Origin: CAZVIK01 sp964627045 | GTDB taxonomy: Bacteria; Acidobacteriota; Terriglobia; Bryobacterales; Bryobacteraceae | Direction of reading: 5' to 3' | DNA: 9,344 nt | NCBI GenBank assembly: GCA_964627045.1 | Contig: CAZVIK010000167.1 | Span: 1 to 9,344 of the forward strand | Shown here: in pieces, positions 1 through 6,902 of the stretch | How positions within the stretch are numbered: position 1 is the stretch's first letter | Layout: each line of letters opens with the position of its first letter | Translations under genes and position numbers: made by a program | The notes under the pieces: generated by a model | Told to the model about the DNA's origin: nothing | The model's database searches: none | Seen by the model: only the letters and a program-made list of their open reading frames with translations

Positions 1-1200
1 GTTATCGGGCCGGGGTTCATCACGGCGATGGTGGACAACGACGCTGGCGGAATCTACACGTATTCCCAAGCGGGCGCCCGGTGGGGCTACCTGCCGCTGT
101 GGACGCTGATCCCCATCACGGTACTGCTGGTGGTCACCCAGGAGATGTGTTCCAGGATGGGAGCGGTGACCGGCAAGGGGCTTTCGGACCTCATCCGCGA
201 AGAGTTCGGGCTGCGTGTGACGTTTCTGGTGATGGCGGCCCTGGTGGTCACCAATCTCACCAACGTGATGGCGAACTTCGCCGGCATTGCCACATCGCTC
301 GAGCTGTTCCACATCAGCCGCTACGTTTCCGTGCCGATCGGCGCTCTGGCCGTCTGGCTGCTGGTCGTCAAAGGCACCTACCAGAGCGTGGAGAAGGTGT
401 TTCTTTTCGCCTGCGCCCTGTATGTCTGCTATATCATTTCGGGGTTTCTGGTTAGGCCGAACTGGACCGAAGCCGCCATCTACAGCGTGCGGCCCGTTCT
501 CATGCTGGACCCGGCCTACATCACGATCGTGATTGGCATTGTCGGCACGTCGATTGCGCCGTGGATGCAGTTCTACCTGCAAGCCGCCGTCGTCGAGAAG
601 GGAATCACGGCCAAGGAGTACGCCGAGTCGCGAATCGAAGTCATTGTGGGTTGCGTGGCCATGTCGGTCATCGCGTTCTTCATCATCGTGGCGTGTGCCG
701 GCGCCATCTGGACCACTTCGCCAAGGGACATCACCGACGCCTCGGACGCGGCTTTGGGGCTCCGGCCGTTCGGCGACTACGCGTTTCTGCTGTTTGCGGC
801 GGGCCTGTTCAACGCGTCGCTGTTCGCCGCCTGCATCCAACCGCTGTCCACGGCCTACACGGTGTGCGAGGGACTTGGTTTTGAGTCCGGTGTGAACCGC
901 CGGTTTGGCGAAGCACCCATCTTCTATTGGCTTTTCACCCTGCTGATCGTCCTCGGCGCCGGCTTTGTGCTGATCCCCGGTCTCCCCCTGGTTCCGGTCA
1001 TCCTGTTTTCGCAGGTCATCAACGGCGTTCTGTTGCCGTTCATTTTGATCTTCATGATCCTGTTGGTCAACAAGAAGGGGCTCATGGGCGAATGGGTCAA
1101 CTCAGGCGCCTATAACTCGGTGGCGTGGATATCCGTGGCGATCCTCATCGGCATGACCTTGGCGTTGGTCGGGATCAGCTTGCGCGACCTGTGGCGTTAA
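1..1200 (+). CDS. Divergent Nramp-family divalent metal transporter (5' end cut off by window)
   Basis: The frame is open from base 1, so the gene starts upstream; 399 residues are visible and the TAA stop ends at 1200. The protein is almost entirely hydrophobic helices, consistent with about ten remaining membrane segments of an inner-membrane Nramp/LeuT-fold carrier. It begins inside helix 1 with GPGFITAMVDNDAGG, which aligns without gaps to the Nramp helix-1 signature ending in DPGN; here that reads DAGG (bases 40-51), so the metal-binding Asp stays and Asn becomes Gly. Helix 6 reads GTSIAPWMQFYLQ (bases 547-585), where canonical Nramps have MPH: Met becomes Ala and His becomes Trp. The stretch QEMCSRMGAVTGKGLSDLI is also family-typical. 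From family knowledge, loss of the helix-6 Met occurs in Nramp-related Mg2+ transporters (NRMT), so Mg2+ or another hard cation is more likely than Fe2+/Mn2+. The substrate is inferred; family membership is secure. Confidence 0.88.
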   Translation, partial: VIGPGFITAMVDNDAGGIYTYSQAGARWGYLPLWTLIPITVLLVVTQEMCSRMGAVTGKGLSDLIREEFGLRVTFLVMAALVVTNLTNVMANFAGIATSLELFHISRYVSVPIGALAVWLLVVKGTYQSVEKVFLFACALYVCYIISGFLVRPNWTEAAIYSVRPVLMLDPAYITIVIGIVGTSIAPWMQFYLQAAVVEKGITAKEYAESRIEVIVGCVAMSVIAFFIIVACAGAIWTTSPRDITDASDAALGLRPFGDYAFLLFAAGLFNASLFAACIQPLSTAYTVCEGLGFESGVNRRFGEAPIFYWLFTLLIVLGAGFVLIPGLPLVPVILFSQVINGVLLPFILIFMILLVNKKGLMGEWVNSGAYNSVAWISVAILIGMTLALVGISLRDLWR

Positions 1201-1249
1201 TCCCCCGATTTCCCCCTGTCTCTGGCAGAAACACAGGCGCCTCGATGAA

Positions 1250-1268
1250 GTCCCGATGCTCGCGGGAC
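1250..1268. other. Intergenic hairpin after the Nramp gene
   Basis: GTCCCG (1250-1255) and CGGGAC (1263-1268) form a perfect 6-bp inverted repeat around a 7-base loop, 50 bases past the transporter stop. No T-run follows. It could be a weak or factor-assisted terminator or an RNA-stabilising element. The rest of the 1201-1331 gap shows nothing else I can name. Confidence 0.3.
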
Positions 1269-1316
1269 GCTACCGCAAAGCCGGCGCGGCGGGTAAGCGC
1301 CAAGCCGGCCTCCTGC

Positions 1317-1322
1317 TAGACT
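1317..1322 (+). promoter_or_regulatory. Possible -10 element (TAGACT) just before the FxLYD gene
   Basis: TAGACT matches four of six positions of the TATAAT consensus and lies 9 bases before the ATG at 1332. It would give a transcript with almost no leader, and no good Shine-Dalgarno precedes this start. No convincing -35 element is visible 16-18 bases upstream. Sequence resemblance only. Confidence 0.25.
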
Positions 1323-1331
1323 TGAGTCGAG

Positions 1332-1721
1332 ATGAAGCGGCGGACGCTGCTAGGCGCGATGCTCGCCCCATGCTGTTCCTTCGGTCAGCCGAAGCGCAAG
1401 GACACAACGGCGCGAATCGAAGTGCGCTCGCTCAAGCTGGAACGTTCGGACGCCCGGATCATTGTCGATGGAACGGTCTTGAACTCGGGCGGCAGGCGGC
1501 TGGCGAAACTGGTACTTGTGTTCGTGTTTCAGGACGCCGAAGAGAAAACGGTTTCACGCCGCCGCGGGCCGGTCGAAGAGGACGTTCTGGAACCCGGCGC
1601 TGAGGCAACCTTCGGTTTCTACGTGCCCGACCACGTAAGGGCGGTCTCGGCCATGGTGGAAGCGGAGGTTGGGCAGACTCATGTCGAGGTGGCCAAGGCC
1701 GGGCCGTACTACATTGATTAG
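1332..1721 (+). CDS. Small exported protein with an FxLYD-like beta-sandwich domain
   Basis: A 129-residue protein. The N-terminus is a short positively charged stretch (MKRR) and a hydrophobic core (LLGAMLAP) ending in two cysteines (C14, C15). This looks like a secretion signal, possibly of a lipoprotein, but the LAPC sequence before the first Cys is a poor lipobox because Pro replaces the usual small residue. Residues about 28-122 form one beta-rich domain with the FxLYD pattern: VDGTVLNSGG (45-54), a strand of hydrophobics (LVLVFVF, 60-66), then LEPGAEATFGFYVP (86-99). Such domains sit in periplasmic or surface proteins, usually with no known enzymatic role. The start at 1332 is preferred because it alone gives a signal peptide. 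A strong hairpin lies between it and aroA, 45 bases downstream. The function is unknown; it could be a lipoprotein of the cell envelope. Confidence 0.7.
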   Translation: MKRRTLLGAMLAPCCSFGQPKRKDTTARIEVRSLKLERSDARIIVDGTVLNSGGRRLAKLVLVFVFQDAEEKTVSRRRGPVEEDVLEPGAEATFGFYVPDHVRAVSAMVEAEVGQTHVEVAKAGPYYID

Positions 1722-1723
1722 AA

Positions 1724-1748
1724 GACTCCGGCCGGTGCGCCGGAAGTC
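1724..1748. other. Strong intergenic hairpin between the FxLYD gene and aroA
   Basis: GACT-CCGGC (1724-1732) pairs with GCCGG-A-AGTC (1739-1748): nine base pairs with one bulged A (1744) around the 6-base loop CGGTGC. It starts 3 bases after the upstream stop codon and ends 18 bases before the aroA start. No T-run follows, so a classical intrinsic terminator is not supported. It may attenuate, process or stabilise the message, or act as an imperfect terminator. Confidence 0.45.
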
Positions 1749-1766
1749 GAACTGAGAACCATTCCG

Positions 1767-3047
1767 ATGCAAGAGCGAATTCAACCCGTGGAACGGCTGG
1801 AGGGGACCATCGTCCTGCCCGGCGACAAGTCCATCTCCCACCGCTATGCCATGATCGCGGCGATCGCGGATGGCGTTAGCACCATCCGCAACTACTCGAC
1901 GGGGGCGGACTGCCAGTCCACCTTGGCGTGTCTTAGCGCCCTGGGCGCGCGCGTGGACAAGACCGGTTCCGAAGTGCGGATCGAGGGAGGCGGTCTCGAT
2001 GGGCTCACGGCTCCAGCGGAGACGTTGGATGCGGGCAACTCGGGCTCGACCATCAGGATGCTTTCCGGCATCCTCGCCGGTCAGGGCTTCGAGAGCCGGA
2101 TTGCCGGGGATGAGTCCTTGTCGCGGCGTCCCATGGATCGCATCATGCGGCCCCTGCGGGAGATGGGCGCCGATCTCGATGGACTGGACGGACGCTATCC
2201 GCCTCTGACCATCCGCGGCCGGCGCCTGCGCGCGATCGACTACACGCTGCCGGTGGCTAGCGCGCAGGTGAAGACCTGCGTCTTGTTCGCGGGGCTTTAC
2301 GCCGCCGGCCAGACCGTGGTTCGAGAACCGGTCGTCACGCGGGATCACACCGAACTGGCCCTTCGCGAGTTTGGCGCGGAGGTCCAAGCCGGTCGCGGCG
2401 TGATTGCCGTGAACGGGCGGCCGAAGCTCGAAGCCCGCCATCTCTCGGTCCCCAGCGATCTTTCGTCGGCGGCCTTCTTCTTGGCGGCGGCGTTGGTGGC
2501 CCCGCAGGCCCGGTTGCGCATCGAGAACGTGGGGTTGAATCCGACGCGCTCCCAGTTACTCGACTTTCTGGTGTCGATGGGAGCCAGGCTCGAGGTGCAG
2601 AACCTGGCCGCCCGTAACGGCGAAGTGTCGGGCGACATCCAGATCGAGTCGTCGCCTCTCTCGGGAGGGCTGATTGAAGGCGCGCTCACGGCGGCGCTGA
2701 TCGACGAGATTCCGGTGCTTGCCGTCGTCGGAGTCGTCAGCCGTGACGGGTTGCTGGTGCGCGACGCCCGCGAATTGCGATTCAAGGAAACCGATAGGAT
2801 CGCCACCGTCGCCGAAAACCTGAAGCGGATGGGCGTCGAAGTGGAGGTTTTCGACGACGGCTTCCGGGTCCCGGGAGGCCAGTCCATGCGCGCCGCGGAG
2901 CTCGATTCGTTCGGCGATCACCGCGTCGCCATGGCCTGTGCGGTGGCTGCGCTGCGCGCCAGTGGGGAATGTACGGTCGCGGGCGCGGAGGCGGCGCGCG
3001 TGTCGTTCCCGGAGTTCTTCGACACGCTCAGAACGCTATCGGCTTGA
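1767..3047 (+). CDS. aroA: 3-phosphoshikimate 1-carboxyvinyltransferase (EPSP synthase)
   Basis: A 426-residue cytoplasmic enzyme of full family length. It transfers the enolpyruvyl group of phosphoenolpyruvate to shikimate 3-phosphate, the sixth step of the shikimate pathway to aromatic amino acids. The motifs are in the expected order: LPGDKSISHR (17-26, with the PEP/shikimate lysine K21), DAGNSGSTIR (88-97), SLSRRPM (117-123), SAQVK (165-169), RDHTE (192-196), PSDLSSAAFF (229-238), LIDEIP (311-316, probable catalytic Asp D313), RELRFKETDR (335-344) and GDHRVAM (383-389). SAQVK and RDHTE are marks of class II EPSP synthases. The glycine that governs glyphosate binding in NxG is kept (G93). 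The start gives a normal N-terminus, but the Shine-Dalgarno is weak. No other shikimate gene is next to it in the window, so it is probably not in an aro operon here. Confidence 0.96.
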   Translation: MQERIQPVERLEGTIVLPGDKSISHRYAMIAAIADGVSTIRNYSTGADCQSTLACLSALGARVDKTGSEVRIEGGGLDGLTAPAETLDAGNSGSTIRMLSGILAGQGFESRIAGDESLSRRPMDRIMRPLREMGADLDGLDGRYPPLTIRGRRLRAIDYTLPVASAQVKTCVLFAGLYAAGQTVVREPVVTRDHTELALREFGAEVQAGRGVIAVNGRPKLEARHLSVPSDLSSAAFFLAAALVAPQARLRIENVGLNPTRSQLLDFLVSMGARLEVQNLAARNGEVSGDIQIESSPLSGGLIEGALTAALIDEIPVLAVVGVVSRDGLLVRDARELRFKETDRIATVAENLKRMGVEVEVFDDGFRVPGGQSMRAAELDSFGDHRVAMACAVAALRASGECTVAGAEAARVSFPEFFDTLRTLSA

Positions 3048-3071
3048 GTCGCGCGGCTGGGTTCGTCGCGT

Positions 3072-3077
3072 TACGAT
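3072..3077 (+). promoter_or_regulatory. Possible -10 element (TACGAT) before the antiporter gene
   Basis: TACGAT matches four of six positions of TATAAT and lies 6 bases before the ATG at 3084, where a -10 box would sit for a leaderless transcript. A purine-rich stretch (GGAGA, 3079-3083) touches the start codon, too close for normal ribosome binding. Resemblance only; no -35 was found. Confidence 0.22.
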
Positions 3078-3083
3078 TGGAGA

Positions 3084-4277
3084 ATGCCCGGTGGCGAGGC
3101 TGTCCAAATCCCGCTTTCGATGCTTGTGGTGTTCGGCTCCGCCAAGATTATGGCGGAGATCTTCGAGCGGCTTCGTCAGCCGGCGATCGTTGGCGAAATC
3201 CTGGCGGGAGTCCTGATCGGGCCCGGCGTTTTTGGGTGGATGTCCCCGAACGAGCTTCTGACCGCGCTGGCCGACCTTGGCGTGATGTTCCTTCTTTTTC
3301 GGGTGGGGCTGGAGGTCAAGGCATCCGAACTCATGAAGGTGGGTGGCACAGCGCTTCTGGTGGCGATGCTTGGCGTGATCGTACCGTTCGTCTTGGGTTG
3401 GGGGATCATGGCGCTGTGGGGCAAGCCGCAGATTGAGGCCATCTTCGTCGGCGCTGCGCTGGTCGCCACCAGCGTCGGCATCACTGCCCAGGTCCTGGCG
3501 TCGAAGGGCCTGCTGCAGGAGCGCGCCAGCAAGATCATACTGGCTGCCGCGGTTATCGACGACGTCCTTGGGTTGCTGGTGCTGGCTCTGGTCAGCAACC
3601 TGGCCAGGGGCAGCGTGAATGTCGCCGGCCTGGCCACCACGGCGATCGCGGCGGCCGGCTTCACAGTTCTGGTGGCCAAGTGGGGAAGCCGTACCATGAA
3701 TCGCGTCGTGCCGCGCATGGCGCAAACCCTCCGGGGCGGCGAGGCGCAGTTCGCCTTCTCGATGGTCATGCTGTTCGCCCTGTCGTTGCTGGCGGTTTAC
3801 GCTGGCGTCGCCGCCATCATCGGCGCGTTTTTAGCGGGGATGGCGCTGGCGGAAAGCGTGGGCCAGCGGGTTCACGATCTGGCGCAAGGGGTCACCGAGT
3901 TGCTGGTACCGTTCTTCCTGGCCGGGATCGGGATGCACCTGGAACTGGGCGCGTTTGCCAGCCGCTCGACGATTGTCTTGTCGGTGGTAATTCTCCTGGC
4001 CGCGATCCTGGGCAAGTTTTTGGGGTGCGGTGCCGGCGCTCTCGCCATCGGAATTCGGGATGCAGTCCGGATCGGCGTTGGCATGGTACCGCGCGGCGAA
4101 GTCGGCATGGTCGTGGCTCAACTAGGGCTGTCGCTCGGCGTCATCAGCGGATCGACCCATGCGGTGGTCGTATTCATGGCGATCGCGACAACGCTGGCTG
4201 CGCCGCCGTTATTGAACCTCGCCTACCGCGACCTGATCCGGCCGGGCAAGGGCGAGGACGTTTTTCGCCTCGGGTAG
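3084..4277 (+). CDS. CPA2-family cation:proton antiporter (Na+ or K+/H+ exchanger), membrane domain only
   Basis: A 397-residue inner-membrane protein with about 12-13 hydrophobic helices and the layout of the Na_H_Exchanger (KefB/NapA-like) fold. Family marks are QPAIVGEILAGVLIGP (32-47), LADLGVMFLLFRVGLE (62-77), the unwound-helix motif ATSVGITAQ (128-136), the ion-binding pair VIDD (157-160, D159 and D160), a lysine in LGKFLG (309-314, K311) matching the helix-10 lysine of NapA-type exchangers, and MVPRGEVGM (334-342). From the family, the Asp-Asp pair marks CPA2 proteins and suggests electrogenic exchange of a monovalent cation for protons. There is no C-terminal TrkA-N/RCK regulatory domain. 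The gene begins 36 bases after aroA; Met13 is an alternative start just before the first helix. The transported ion is not determined. A role in pH or salt balance is likely and fits the osmolyte-type genes downstream. Confidence 0.9.
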   Translation: MPGGEAVQIPLSMLVVFGSAKIMAEIFERLRQPAIVGEILAGVLIGPGVFGWMSPNELLTALADLGVMFLLFRVGLEVKASELMKVGGTALLVAMLGVIVPFVLGWGIMALWGKPQIEAIFVGAALVATSVGITAQVLASKGLLQERASKIILAAAVIDDVLGLLVLALVSNLARGSVNVAGLATTAIAAAGFTVLVAKWGSRTMNRVVPRMAQTLRGGEAQFAFSMVMLFALSLLAVYAGVAAIIGAFLAGMALAESVGQRVHDLAQGVTELLVPFFLAGIGMHLELGAFASRSTIVLSVVILLAAILGKFLGCGAGALAIGIRDAVRIGVGMVPRGEVGMVVAQLGLSLGVISGSTHAVVVFMAIATTLAAPPLLNLAYRDLIRPGKGEDVFRLG

Positions 4278-4290
4278 TCTACCCCGTTTT
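4272..4290 (+). terminator. Candidate intrinsic terminator after the antiporter gene
   Basis: GGGTA (4272-4276) pairs with TACCC (4280-4284) around a 3-base loop, followed by CG and TTTT (4287-4290). It overlaps the stop codon at 4275-4277. The stem has only five base pairs, so termination may be partial. If real, it separates the antiporter from the glycosyltransferase group and implies a promoter between 4290 and 4365, where I see no clear one. Confidence 0.4.
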
Positions 4291-4364
4291 CCTGACCGCC
4301 TTACCCCCTCGCCGGGATACCCCCGCACGACGAGTTCCTGCAAGATTGTCCTGAGAGGCGAGTT

Positions 4365-5588
4365 ATGTCCGATTTCTACCAAACCGGTCTGGTCACGACG
4401 CTGCACCGGCTCAAGCCCAACAGCCTGGAGCGTCTGGAGGGCGACCTCGAGCGCTTCTCGCGGATCCGGCCCATTGGTTTGGTGCTCCCGGCTCTCTACT
4501 CGGAGTTCGAGACGCCCGCGATGAAAGGCATCGTGGAGGAACTCCGGCACGTGCGCTACCTGCAGCGCATCGTGGTTCCGCTGGCCAAGGCCTCGTTGGA
4601 GCAGTTGGAACGCGCCAAGGCGTTCTTCAACGGGTTCTACACGCCGGTCACCTTCCTTTGGGTCGACAGCCCGCGCATCCAGGCCCTGTTCCGCCTCCTG
4701 GAGGAGAGGAACCTGGCTGCGGGCGACGATGGCAAGGGCCGCTCCTGCTGGCTGTCCTACGGCGCCATCCTCGCCTCGCGGGACTGCGACGTGATCGCAC
4801 TGCACGATTGCGACATCGTGAACTACGACCGCCAGTTGCTTGCGCGGCTCTGTTACCCTGTGGCGCACCCGAACCTGGGTTTCGAGTTCTGCAAGGGTTT
4901 CTACTCCCGGGTAACCGACAGGATGCACGGCCGAGTGACGCGGCTGTTTGTGACGCCTCTGGTGCGAGCGCTGCAAAGCCTCGCCCCCACGGCGCCGTTC
5001 TTACAGTTTCTGGACAGCTTCCGCTACCCCTTGGCCGGCGAGTTTGCCATGGACGCCAACTTGGCGCGCGTGAACCGGATACCCGGCGATTGGGGGCTGG
5101 AGGTCGGCGTGCTCGCCGAGGTGTACCGCAACTGTGCCGTGGCGCGCATTTGTCAGGTAGACCTTGCCGACAACTACGAACACAAGCACCAGCCCCTGTC
5201 GCAGGAGGACTCCGGAAAGGGACTCCGCCGAATGGCGGCCGACATCGCCAAGTCGCTGTTCCGCACGATGGCCGCCGAGGGACTGGTGTTCTCCTCCGAC
5301 CATTTCCGAAGCTTGGAAGTCCGCTATGTCCGCATGGCGCAGGACACCATCTCCCGCTATTACGCCGACGCGATGCTGAATGGCCTCAAATTCGACCGTC
5401 ACGGCGAGGAGATCGCCGTGGCCGCTTTCGCCGGGAGTTTGCGGCAAGCGGCCGCCGACTTCATTGAAGATCCGCTCGGCCTGCCGCTGATTCCCAACTG
5501 GAACCGGGTCCTGGCGGCGATTCCCGAGTTCTTCGAACTGCTTCAAGACGCGGCGGACCGCGACGCACGGTCCCCGGCGGCGGTATAG
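4365..5588 (+). CDS. GT-A glycosyltransferase, glucosyl-3-phosphoglycerate synthase-like (GT81-like)
   Basis: A 407-residue soluble protein without membrane helices. The GT-A core starts near LPALYSE (41-47) and has GKG (123-125), a DxD metal/nucleotide-sugar site in LHDCDIV (146-152; D148, D150), FCKGFYSRVTDR (175-186), GRVTRLF (189-195), the acceptor-loop motif YPLAGEFAMD (221-230), GDWGLEVGVL (241-250) and QVDLADNYEHKHQPLS (264-279). This run of motifs, especially PLAGE, GxE and QVDL followed by a His-rich stretch, is the pattern of glucosyl-3-phosphoglycerate synthases (GpgS), which transfer glucose from NDP-glucose to 3-phosphoglycerate on the way to glucosylglycerate. In GpgS a histidine from the last motif helps bind the metal. 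The start is preceded by a purine-rich site (4353-4362). It lies 9 bases before the next glycosyltransferase gene, so the two are probably co-transcribed. The exact donor and acceptor are inferred; another NDP-sugar is possible. Confidence 0.8.
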   Translation: MSDFYQTGLVTTLHRLKPNSLERLEGDLERFSRIRPIGLVLPALYSEFETPAMKGIVEELRHVRYLQRIVVPLAKASLEQLERAKAFFNGFYTPVTFLWVDSPRIQALFRLLEERNLAAGDDGKGRSCWLSYGAILASRDCDVIALHDCDIVNYDRQLLARLCYPVAHPNLGFEFCKGFYSRVTDRMHGRVTRLFVTPLVRALQSLAPTAPFLQFLDSFRYPLAGEFAMDANLARVNRIPGDWGLEVGVLAEVYRNCAVARICQVDLADNYEHKHQPLSQEDSGKGLRRMAADIAKSLFRTMAAEGLVFSSDHFRSLEVRYVRMAQDTISRYYADAMLNGLKFDRHGEEIAVAAFAGSLRQAAADFIEDPLGLPLIPNWNRVLAAIPEFFELLQDAADRDARSPAAV

Positions 5589-5597
5589 CGGGATACT

Positions 5598-6890
5598 ATG
5601 GCCAACGCGGTTCTTCCCATCGAGGCCCAGCGCGCTTCCGAAGCGGTCCGGCATGCCGACATCGTAATCGGGATACCCAGCTACAACAACGTCGCCACGA
5701 TTGGCCATGTAACACGCGCGGCGTGCGCCGGGCTGGCCAAGTACTTTCCAGATCTGCGGAGCGTCATCATCAACTCCGACGGAGGTTCCCAGGACGCCAC
5801 CGCCGAGGCGGTGCTCTCGGCGCGGCTCGACGACACATCGTTATTGCTCCTGGCGACGCCCCGGACGGCGGTTCAAAGGCTCTCCTTCCCCTACCACGGG
5901 ATTCCCGGCAAGGGCAGCGCGTTCCGGCTGATCTTCCAGATGGCGGACCGCTTACAGGCCAAGGCTTGCGCCGTGGTCGACTCCGACCTTCGCTCCATCA
6001 CGCCCGAGTGGTTCGATCTCCTGCTTCGTCCCGTGTTGAGCGCCGGCTACGACTTTGTCGCGCCCTACTACCACCGCCACAAGTACGACGGGACCATCAC
6101 AAACAGCATCGTCTACCCGCTGACGCGGTGCCTTTACGGGCTGCGTGTGCGGCAGCCGATCGGCGGCGAGTTCGGCATCTCCGCGCGGCTTTTGAAGCGC
6201 TACATCGAGCGCGACGACTGGGAATCCGACGTCGCCCGTTACGGGATCGACATCTGGATGACCACCATCGCCATCGCCGAGGGATACCGCGTCTGCCAGA
6301 GCTTTCTCGGCGCCAAGCTGCACGACGCCAAGGACCCCGGCTCCGACCTGAGCGCCATGCTCCAGCAGGTGGTGGGAAGCGTCTTCAGCCTGATGCAGGA
6401 ATACGAGGGCATCTGGACGCAGCGTTCCGGCAGCAAGCCGGTGGACCTGTTCGGCTTCCGATATGGTGTCGGGCTGGATCCGATCGAGGTCAACGTGGAC
6501 CGCATGCTCGGAGCGTTCCGGCGCGGCTGCGCGGAATTGGCCGAGGTGCTTTCCCGCGCGCTGGAGCCCGAAACGCATGCGGCCGTCCGGGCGCTGGCGT
6601 CAGAGCCGGCCGCCTCGTTCCACATGGACGACGAGTTGTGGGTGCGCGTCGTAACGGACTTCGCGTGCGCCTTCCGGCGGCGGCACATCGCGCGGGGCCA
6701 CCTGCTGGGTTCGCTAACGCCGTTGTACCTCGGCCGGGTTGCGTCCTTCGTGAAAGAAACCGAAGCGATGACTTCTTCCGAAGTGGAAGACCGCATCGAG
6801 AATCTGTGCCGCTCGTTTGAGGAATACAAACCGCACCTGGCGGCCCGGTACAAGCCGGGCACGCCCGATGCGGACCAGCAGGCCGTATAG
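5598..6890 (+). CDS. GT-A glycosyltransferase, mannosylglycerate synthase-like (GT78/GT2-like)
   Basis: A 430-residue soluble protein. The GT-A domain shows GIPSYNN (25-31), DGGSQDAT (61-68), GKGSAFR (104-110), the DSD metal site in VVDSDLRSITPEW (127-138; D128, D130), RHKYDGTITN (160-169), RQPIGGEFG (185-193), YGIDIW (215-220) and a late histidine in AKLHD (H242). This order matches the single-step mannosylglycerate synthase of Rhodothermus marinus (GT78), where an Asp of DxD and a later His bind Mn2+ and QPxGGE lines the acceptor site. The helical C-terminal part also matches in outline: VGLDPIEVNVDRML (291-304), FHMDDELWV (341-349) and LTPLYLGRVASFV (373-385). The likely reaction is transfer of mannose or glucose from an NDP-sugar to glycerate or to a glycosylglycerate. 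No Shine-Dalgarno precedes the start, which suggests coupling to the gene 9 bases upstream. Enzyme class is strong; substrates are inferred. Confidence 0.82.
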   Translation: MANAVLPIEAQRASEAVRHADIVIGIPSYNNVATIGHVTRAACAGLAKYFPDLRSVIINSDGGSQDATAEAVLSARLDDTSLLLLATPRTAVQRLSFPYHGIPGKGSAFRLIFQMADRLQAKACAVVDSDLRSITPEWFDLLLRPVLSAGYDFVAPYYHRHKYDGTITNSIVYPLTRCLYGLRVRQPIGGEFGISARLLKRYIERDDWESDVARYGIDIWMTTIAIAEGYRVCQSFLGAKLHDAKDPGSDLSAMLQQVVGSVFSLMQEYEGIWTQRSGSKPVDLFGFRYGVGLDPIEVNVDRMLGAFRRGCAELAEVLSRALEPETHAAVRALASEPAASFHMDDELWVRVVTDFACAFRRRHIARGHLLGSLTPLYLGRVASFVKETEAMTSSEVEDRIENLCRSFEEYKPHLAARYKPGTPDADQQAV

Positions 6891-6894
6891 GAGG
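6889..6894 (+). promoter_or_regulatory. Shine-Dalgarno site for the TM_helix gene
   Basis: A perfect AGGAGG overlaps the stop codon of the upstream glycosyltransferase and lies 8 bases before the ATG at 6903. It fixes that start and shows tight translational linkage of the two genes. It is the strongest ribosome-binding site on the plus strand of the window. Confidence 0.8.
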
Positions 6895-6902
6895 TCGAGG
6901 CC

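Noticed and set aside
1554..2441. Long open frame on the minus strand opposite aroA
   Set aside because: It is opposite a certain gene, rich in His/Arg/Gly as expected for an antisense shadow in G+C-rich DNA, and matches no family.
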